Positions 57,345 through 64,000 of a DNA stretch of 64,000 nt are shown piece after piece. The stretch lies in assembly GCA_947685225.1 (NCBI GenBank), contig CANTUV010000035.1, forward strand, positions 39,060,001 to 39,124,000, read 5' to 3'. This DNA is from Garcia nutans. Lineage: Eukaryota; Streptophyta; Magnoliopsida; Malpighiales; Euphorbiaceae. Under the pieces are notes generated by a model. It did not search any database, had not been told where the DNA came from, and was given only the letters and a program-made list of their open reading frames with translations. The number at the start of each line of letters is the position of its first letter. The first letter of the stretch is position 1. A program made the translations under genes and the position numbers.

Positions 57345-58536
57345 GTGCTGAGAGTATGGCTCTTGATGAGGGTAGAGTTAGTTGGTGTTGTGTCTGCTGG
57401 TGCGGCATCTGCTTCTATGCCTGTTAGACCAGAAGTTGATGAAGTTTTGTCAAGTTGGGTACGACATATGGTAGAGCTGTTGAGGCAGGCTCCGGTTCAG
57501 CAGCCGCCGTCACCACCACAGCCGTACTTGCCGACAAGGAAGTATGATAAGATAAGGAAGTTTGGAGCTGAGGACTTTGTTAGTACTACAGGCCCTGCTG
57601 TAGCAGAGGAGTGGCTAGATAGGGTCCAAGAGTGTTTATCCAGCTGCAGACTACTCCGGAGGAAAAGTTTGATTATGCCAGATCTCTTCTGTAGAAAGAT
57701 TTCTATGAGTGGTGGTAGACGGTTTCACATGCTATGGCTGATCCACCAGTCTTGACCTATGATGATTTCCTGCGGGAATTTGAGAAGAAGTATACTTTGA
57801 GGGAGTATAAGGATGTGAAAAAGATGGAGTTCCTAAGTTTGAGGTAGAATACCAGGATGGCGACGGAGTATGAGATAGAGTTTATCTGACTGAGTCAGTA
57901 TGTTGGTGGGATCATTTCTGATGAGATTAACTGATACCGGAGGTTTGAGGAGGGGCTGAGACCCTTTATTATGTGTATTATGGCAGAATCTCGGTATCAG
58001 CACTTTTCTTAGTTGGTTACAGCTGCCAGGAGTGTTAAGAGAGCACAGGGTCTTGTAGCAGCTGCTAGGGTTGAGGAGACCAGAGCTAGGAGACACCAGA
58101 GTGAGATAGGGTCTTTATCAGTGAAGAGAGGCCAAGAGGGATATCCTCAGAGATTTAGTAGGAGCCAGGGGAAGTCTGGCAGGTTAGTACATCAGCAAAG
58201 ACAGAGATAGAAACTTGTTGCTTCAGTGGCGAGTGCTCCTACCCTAGTGGCTAGAGGCATGTTCCACCTACCTATGTTCATTTTGGTAGAGCCAACAAAG
58301 GTGTTTACTGGAGTAGAGGTGCATCAGCAGTGTGTTTTAGATGTGAATCACCAGACCATTTTATCAGTTGTCCAGAGCCACTAGAGGATAGACAGACAGA
58401 TACTGCAGCTTCTCGACCCAGTGTCAGAGGGGGTCATGGTGGCAGAGATTTTGGTAGAGGTGGTCAATCTAGGACTGGTCGGAGAGGCGGTTCTATAGCT
58501 GGGGGTAGACCATATGAGGCAAGGCCATCACAGTAG
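57345..58536 (+). pseudogene. TK gag
   Basis: Capsid-like block KYDKIRKFGAEDFVSTT near 57538 and AEEWLDRVQECL near 57604. The frame shifts near 57640, then DPPVLTYDDFLREFEKKYT-like sequence follows in another frame, with stops near 57845 and 57885. The basic region AARSVKRAQGLVAAARVEE is near 58023. The zinc knuckle CFRCESPDHFISC near 58333 has only three residues between His and the last Cys, one fewer than usual. It ends in a Gly/Arg-rich tail. Confidence 0.82.
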
Positions 58537-58878
58537 GTCTATGTGATGCAGAGGTAGCAAGATGCTTCAACTCTTATTGCTGGTACTTTTTCTTTATTCG
58601 GTACTTCAGTTCTTGCATTGATAGATCCTGGGTTGACTTATTCATACATCAGTGCATCCATCTTGCTTGTGAGTGATTTGCATTCTGAGTCCCTAGAATT
58701 TGATGTGTTGGTGAAAAATCTTTTAGGACATAGTGTTATGGTTAGCAAGGTGCACCGGGATAGTCTAGTTGTGGTTTAGGATAAGGAGTTTTTCGGTGAC
58801 CTAATTGAGATGCCTTTCAGGGATTATGATCTAATTCTGGGCATGGATTGGTTATCCAGGCATAGGGATGTGGTAAAC
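58537..58878 (+). pseudogene. TK protease, left part
   Basis: Active-site region ALIDPGLTYSYI near 58615, FRDYDLILGMDWLSRH near 58816, then DVVNC up to the solo LTR insertion at 58879. TAG near 58552 and 58777. Confidence 0.8.
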
Positions 58879-61567
58879 TGTAACACCCCCACACCCAATA
58901 CATACACACTACATACACCACAATGTAGTATACATGTATCGAATATAGGAATGCTACTGATTTTTATTAACATTCAAAACATTTTAAATGATATTATAAG
59001 CTTTCTCATTATACATTAGAGAAAAATAAGTAATTACTTGTAATATAAAACAAAATAGATATAAATACATTTACTTAATACGCAGCGGAATTTATAAAAT
59101 ATTTACATATATGAAAACATTTAAGTCCATATCTATAAATATACACATATTTACATTATACACAATACTTTACAAAACATAAAGAATTTATACATGATTG
59201 GCAGCTCTTCTCTGATCTTTAAATCCAAGAATAAACCCTTCAATGTCTACTCTCACTAGGTCTCGAAGAACTCTCGGGTTCAACTCTGTTACCTGCGCGA
59301 TTAAACACTATCGCGCTAAGCCAACGGCTTAGTAAGACAAATCATGCTTTAATGCAATGCAATGTCATACATATTATTCACAAAAACAACACCATAGGTG
59401 AAAAGTTAATAACATACCTTTACATTTAATATTCACATATATATATTCATACCACATTTCAACAATCTTCCATATATCTCATTAGTCAATCATTTTACCA
59501 TTCATGAATCACATTAAACAAAGACAAGCATTGGGCCCAAGACACACTAATATGCCATTCAATTTTCAGAGTTAATGTTTTGGTTTTGTTATCACATTTA
59601 TCAATATCATATACCCAACTAGGCTTCAAGGATTAGGTTCAACCAAGCTTCAAGGGGAGCAAAGCATGCTAAGCTTCAACCCAACTTGGCTTCAAGAACC
59701 AACCCAACCTAGCTTCAAGGGTTGTAACATCTCAATTAGGCTTCAAGGATTCAATCCAACCTAACTTCAAGAGATTGTTACTATCATTAGGCATGCCACC
59801 AATAACAAACTCTGAAAATGGAATAACACATTAGCCACACAATTCATTTACATTTCATTCTCAATTCTCATCAATTAGGCAAACATGCCATATATCTTTC
59901 AATTGAACCATCATAGCCAATCACAATGGCTTTATAGCATTTCATATCTCAATTCATATTGTGCATATAGCATTATTAGTATCACATTTCAAAGTACATT
60001 ATTCATAATACACATCACCATTCACAAGCCTCACAATACACAATACATAACCTTGTTCATGTAATATCATATGCATTATCAATTCCATTATCACTTCTCA
60101 TTATCATATTGGCAACCATGCCTTGTTTCATTCAATTAAATTATCATGATTCAACAATGATGTTAGACAAATGATCTCTATTTTGATCCTTGACAACTCA
60201 AATGGATGATCTATTTAACATGTATTTGAGAATCTTGTTGCAGGATTAGATTGCTTCCAATAAGGTGAACAGAACCTTTCTAGCGGTCGCACCTCACCTG
60301 AATACGACCGCGCCATACAATTACAAGATGAAACCTTATTACAGTAGGTTTCGCGGTCAGGAGCCCGACCTAAGTCGCGACCGCACTTCACAATCAAAAG
60401 ATGAAACCTTATTACAGTAGGTTTCACGGCCAGAAGCCCGACCTAAGTCGCGACCGCACATGAATAATAGCGACCGTCCCAAATTACGTGTCTCTCATGC
60501 ATAAACCCTAAATGTAGCCAAATTTCTTTTGGTTAACTTAAAACACATTGTACACAACATAACCTCATTCAAATGGACATAATCAACATCATTAGCAATT
60601 ATTTTACATGCTCATCACAATATTTTCATCACCAACATTCATTAACAATACATTTGATACCTTATCACATTTACAAACAAAAGTGTTTTAAGATTAAACA
60701 ACATATGCATGTTTGTAACCATATAGTTTGTACTTACCTTTAGCACCAATTATACAACTCTAAACACTTTCTTTTCTCCAAGAATTCTTCACTTCTCAAA
60801 TTAGAGCAAATCACCTTCTTCCAAAACCTAATCCAAAATAACACTATAATTTATCACTTACCATTTCCAAGACCCTAAAACCAACATCACTCTTAACTTA
60901 TCATCTTCAAATCCAAAACCAACACCACAACCAATTAAATCCAACATATAATAATCAACACAACCCTACCATCAAAAATCCACAACCAAACTCACAACCA
61001 ACTTAAATAAACTAAGAGAATCAAGAGAGACTTACCAAAAATAATGAATCTTCTTGGATTTCCACTTAACCACTTGAAAACTTCTTCAATTTGAGCTCAA
61101 AATATCATCAAACCTTTGCTTTCTCTCTTGTTCTTTAGGTTGGCCGGCCACACGTGAAAAGAAGAAAGGAATTGATCAAACAAAAGTCAAATCCTCTTTT
61201 AACCTCCACCACACAATTTCCAAAAGAAGAATTACCAAAATGCCCTCTTAAACATAATTACACTTCCTTTTATTTAGCATGCCCTTTATAGTAATTTCAA
61301 TAACAACAACTAAATATCTTCTTCCACTATATCCAACACCTTGACTCTCCCTTTGACCAACATATATGCTATATATATTGCCATATACACTACATATACA
61401 TCTTCTCTACACATCACTTTTCTTTCAAATAACACATGAACATTCTCTTTTAAATTTTTTATCACACAACACATACATTCAATCACATTTTAAACCAACA
61501 ACAACAACAACAACAACAACAATAACAACATAACCAATACTTCTAGGGCAAACATGAGGATATTACA
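58879..61567 (-). repeat. Minus-strand chromovirus solo LTR in TK protease
   Basis: Starts TGTAACACCCCC and ends GGATATTACA. TAAAC flanks it at 58874-58878 and 61568-61572. It is the inverse of the TK LTR design (TGTAATATCC...GGGTGTTACA). 59620-59760 has GGCTTCAAGG-type tandem repeats. 60270-60480 has two ~66-base repeats with GCGGTC/GACCGC inverted words. (CAA)n lies near 61500. A short host-like coding frame is absent. Confidence 0.85.
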
Positions 61568-61572
61568 TAAAC

Positions 61573-62640
61573 TATCAGCGAAAATGTATTACCCTGAGAA
61601 CACATGATGGTAGGGATGTGATGGTATCTAGTGAGCAGATGCATCTTTCATCCATGTTTATTTTAGCTGTTTCAGTTGGGATGATGATCCGAAAGGGATG
61701 TGAGGCTTATCTTGCTCATGTTGTAGATACTAGAGTAGTGGGATCCTAGCTTGACAGTTTACCTACAATTGTTGAGTTTCTAGATATTTTCCCTGATGAG
61801 TTGCCAAGGGTACCTCCTGAGAGAGAGGTTGAGTTTGGTATTGATTTGATGCCTAGTACTACTCCTATCTCTATTACCCCTTATCAGATGGAACTTGCAG
61901 AGTTGAAGGAGTTAAAGGTGCAGTTGCAGGAGTTGCTGGATAAAGGGTTCATCCACCCTAGTGTGTCCCCGTGGGGAGTGCTTATGTTGTTTGTGAAGAA
62001 GAAGGATGGCACCTTGAGATTGTGTATTGATTACAGGTAGTTGAATAAGGTGACCGCCAAGAACAAGTATCCATTGCCTTAGATGGATGATCTCTTTGAT
62101 CAGATGAAGGGAGCAGCAGTATTCTCTAAGATTGATCTGAGATCATGGTACCATCAGTTGAGAGTTAGAGATGTGGATGTACCTAAGATAACTTTTCACA
62201 TGAGGTATGGGCATTATGAGTTTTTGGCGATGCCCTTTGGATTGACGAATGCGGCAACAACTTTTATGGATTTGATGAACACGGTGTTTAGACCATACTT
62301 AGACCAGTTTGTTGTGGTCTTCATTGATGACATTTTGGCGTATTTGCATAATGAAGAGGATCATGATAGGCATTTACGGATTGTATTATAGACTCTGAGA
62401 GAGAAGTAGTTGTATGCTAAGTTATCTAAGTGTGAATTCTTGCTTGATCAGGTGACCTTTCTTGGTCATGTGGTTTCAATAGAGGGTATTAAAGTTGATC
62501 TGAGTAAAGTTGAGGCTATCTTAAATTGGAGTCCACTGGAGTCTGTGACAGTGGTTAGAAGTTTTCTGGGTTTGGCAGGCTATTATCATCGATTTGTGAA
62601 GGGTTTTTCTAGGATAGCTACACCACTCACCAGATTACTT
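61573..62640 (+). pseudogene. TK protease end and reverse transcriptase
   Basis: LRTHDGRDVMVSSEQ near 61592 finishes the protease. RT follows: PYQMELAELKELKVQLQELL near 61879, SPWGVLMLFVKKKDGTLRL near 61966, MPFGLTNAATTF near 62230 and catalytic FIDD near 62320. TAG stops at about 61747, 62038, 62080, 62389 and 62407 mostly sit where the family has Gln. One frame throughout. Confidence 0.87.
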
Positions 62641-63125
62641 TAGAAAGGAATTAGATTTGTGTGGACATATCGGTGTTAAATGAGTTTTGAGCAATTGAGG
62701 GAGAAGTTGACTCAGGCTCTTGTCCTTACGCTGCCTATGGAAGGTAAACCATATGTGATATACAGTGATGCTTCACATAGTAGTTTAGGTTGTGTTCTGA
62801 TGCAGGAGGGTAGAGTAATTGCTTATGCCTCTGAATAGTTGAAACCATATGAGTTGAATTACCCAACTCATGATTTGGAGCTTGCAGCCATAGTTTTTGC
62901 CTTAAGATTTGGTGAAATTATTTTTATGGGGAGAAGTGTTTCATTTATAATGATCAAAAGAGTTTGAAGTACCTAGGGGTTTAGAGAGAGTTGAATCTTT
63001 GGCAAAGATGATCGCTAGAGTTGATTAAAGACCATGACTGGTTGATTGATTATCATCCTGGCAAGGCAAATGTTGTTGCTTATGCCTTGAGTAGGAAGTC
63101 TTTGGCAGGTTTGACTACTTATTCA
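62641..63125 (+). pseudogene. TK RNase H
   Basis: YSDASHSSLGCVLMQEGRVI near 62761 has the first Asp, and HDLELAAIVFAL near 62872 has the Glu. A frameshift near 62915-62945 follows. DYHPGKANVVAYALSRK is near 63049, with Tyr for the usual Asp of VADALSR. Stops near 62641 and 62838. Confidence 0.82.
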
Positions 63126-64000
63126 CTCTAGTTGCTTGTTGATTTAAGAGCATTGCATGCCATATTTGAGTCTTGTGATGATGTTGCATTGTTGGCTCAG
63201 TTGCAGTTAAGGCTAGTTTTATTAGATCAGGTTAGTGAGGCTTAGTTGGTAGATGAGAAAATCTAAAAGATTATGATGGATTGTCATAAGGGGGAGAATT
63301 GAGACTTTGAAGTGAGAGATGATGGTTGTTTGTGGTACAGAGATAGGTTGTATATTCCTGATGATGCAGGATTAAAGAGAATGATATTAGAGGAAGCACA
63401 TCAATCACTCTATGTTATGCACCCTAGTAGTACCAAGATGTATCAGGGCTTGAAACAACATTATTGGTGGTCAAGTATGAAGAGGGACATAGCAGAGTTT
63501 GTATCCAGTTATCTCACTTACTAGAGAGTGAAGGTTGACCACCAGGTTCCTTCAGGATTACTTCAGCCATTATCAATGCCAGAGTGGAAATAGGAACGAG
63601 TGACAATGGATTTTATGATTGGACTGCCTTTGACCAAGAAGAATCATGATGCAATCTGGGTGATAGTTAATCGGATGATGAAGATAGCTCATTTTTTTCC
63701 AGTTTGGATGGATTATTCTCTTGAGAGGTTGGTTGATCTGTATATCAATGAGATAGTGAGGTTGCATAGAGTCCTAGTTTCTTTAGTGTCGGGCCGATAT
63801 CCTTTGTTTACATTGAGATTTTGGAGGAATTTGCAAGATGCTTTTGGTTCTTGGTTGCATTTTAGCAATGCATTCCATCCTTAGACAGATGGACAGTCAG
63901 AGAGAGTGATACAGATTTTAGAGGATATGTTGAGGAACTGTATCATAATTTCACTGGCAACTGGGATAGGTTCTTACCACTGATTGAGTTTGCTTATAAC
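63126..64000 (+). pseudogene. TK integrase, cut by the window end
   Basis: Zinc region HQSLYVMHPSSTKMY near 63400, but SSYLTY near 63507 has Tyr where both zinc Cys normally are. The core has TMDFMIGLP near 63603. The second catalytic Asp position reads VSGRYP near 63785 (Gly). HP*TDGQSERV near 63879 has a stop. Open to the end. Confidence 0.82.

Larger units (their letters stand above)
57179..64000 (+). mobile_element. TK internal region (Tekay/Del-like chromovirus), open at the right
   Basis: After the LTR end GTTACA at 57178 comes TTATTTTGCTATCAGAGCC, close to the initiator tRNA-Met primer site pattern (TGGTATCAGAGC). Gag, protease, RT, RNase H and integrase follow, all damaged. The window ends inside integrase, so any chromodomain and the 3' LTR are not seen. 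The gag and protease motifs match the Tekay/Del group. Confidence 0.8.

Noticed and set aside
59019..61567. Host gene inside the TK interruption
   Set aside because: The segment is bounded by TG..CA and TAAAC duplications and has LTR character. Frames such as 60215-60427 follow the local repeats.

Overview
This window is a eudicot-type nuclear genome segment made almost entirely of nested LTR retrotransposons. I found no host gene, tRNA, rRNA or CRISPR. The evidence is Ty3/gypsy polyproteins, TG..CA long terminal repeats (LTRs) with 5-bp target duplications, AT-rich sequence, and many in-frame stops from C-to-T or G-to-A changes. The species is not identifiable from this sequence alone.

Layout, left to right. 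(1) 1-10792: the 3' two-thirds of a Tat/Ogre-lineage element (called T1 here), with decayed pol, two antisense spliced genes and a 3' LTR. (2) 10793-11452: the right part of a minus-strand chromovirus-type LTR, which ends inside an older gypsy pol remnant (11453-12930, 'G') whose downstream region holds a ~0.6-kb tandem duplication. (3) 14689 to the window end: a Tekay/Del-like chromovirus ('TK'). Its 5' LTR survives in three pieces (14689-15160, 37228-38284, 55885-57178), followed by decayed gag, protease, RT, RNase H and integrase. (4) 15161-37222, inside that LTR: a palindromic composite ('X/Y') of two gag-only Tat derivatives facing head to head. It has a plus 5' LTR at the left, an internal minus LTR, no LTR at the right end, and apparent CCATG target duplications. 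Its right arm holds a minus solo LTR (27269-34520), which itself holds a coding-free Athila-like element ('L', 28549-33315). (5) 38285-55879, also inside the TK LTR: a structurally complete 17.6-kb Tat element ('T2') with CCATT target duplications. (6) 58879-61567: a minus chromovirus solo LTR that splits the TK protease, with TAAAC target duplications.

T2 defines the family: 5' LTR, tRNA-Arg-type primer site, ~1.2-kb leader with a small conserved ORF, then gag, protease plus G-patch, RT, gypsy RNase H, archaeal-type RNase H and integrase in one continuous frame broken by 12 stops and no frameshift. Downstream of pol come two opposite-strand genes with conserved TATA boxes and introns: a DUF7745-like gene and a plant-mobile-domain (PMD) gene. 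A tandem mini-hairpin array, polypurine tract and 3' LTR complete it.

The most unusual signals are: (a) a family of stem-loop cassettes after pol, recurring inside the antisense gene's intron, whose arms covary while the core stays GAAAACCC..GGGC; (b) tandem mini-hairpins before the 3' LTR with a fixed loop and compensating stems; (c) the paired antisense cargo genes; (d) the ~5-kb-arm palindrome. All coding copies visible here are broken, so any activity must come from copies elsewhere.
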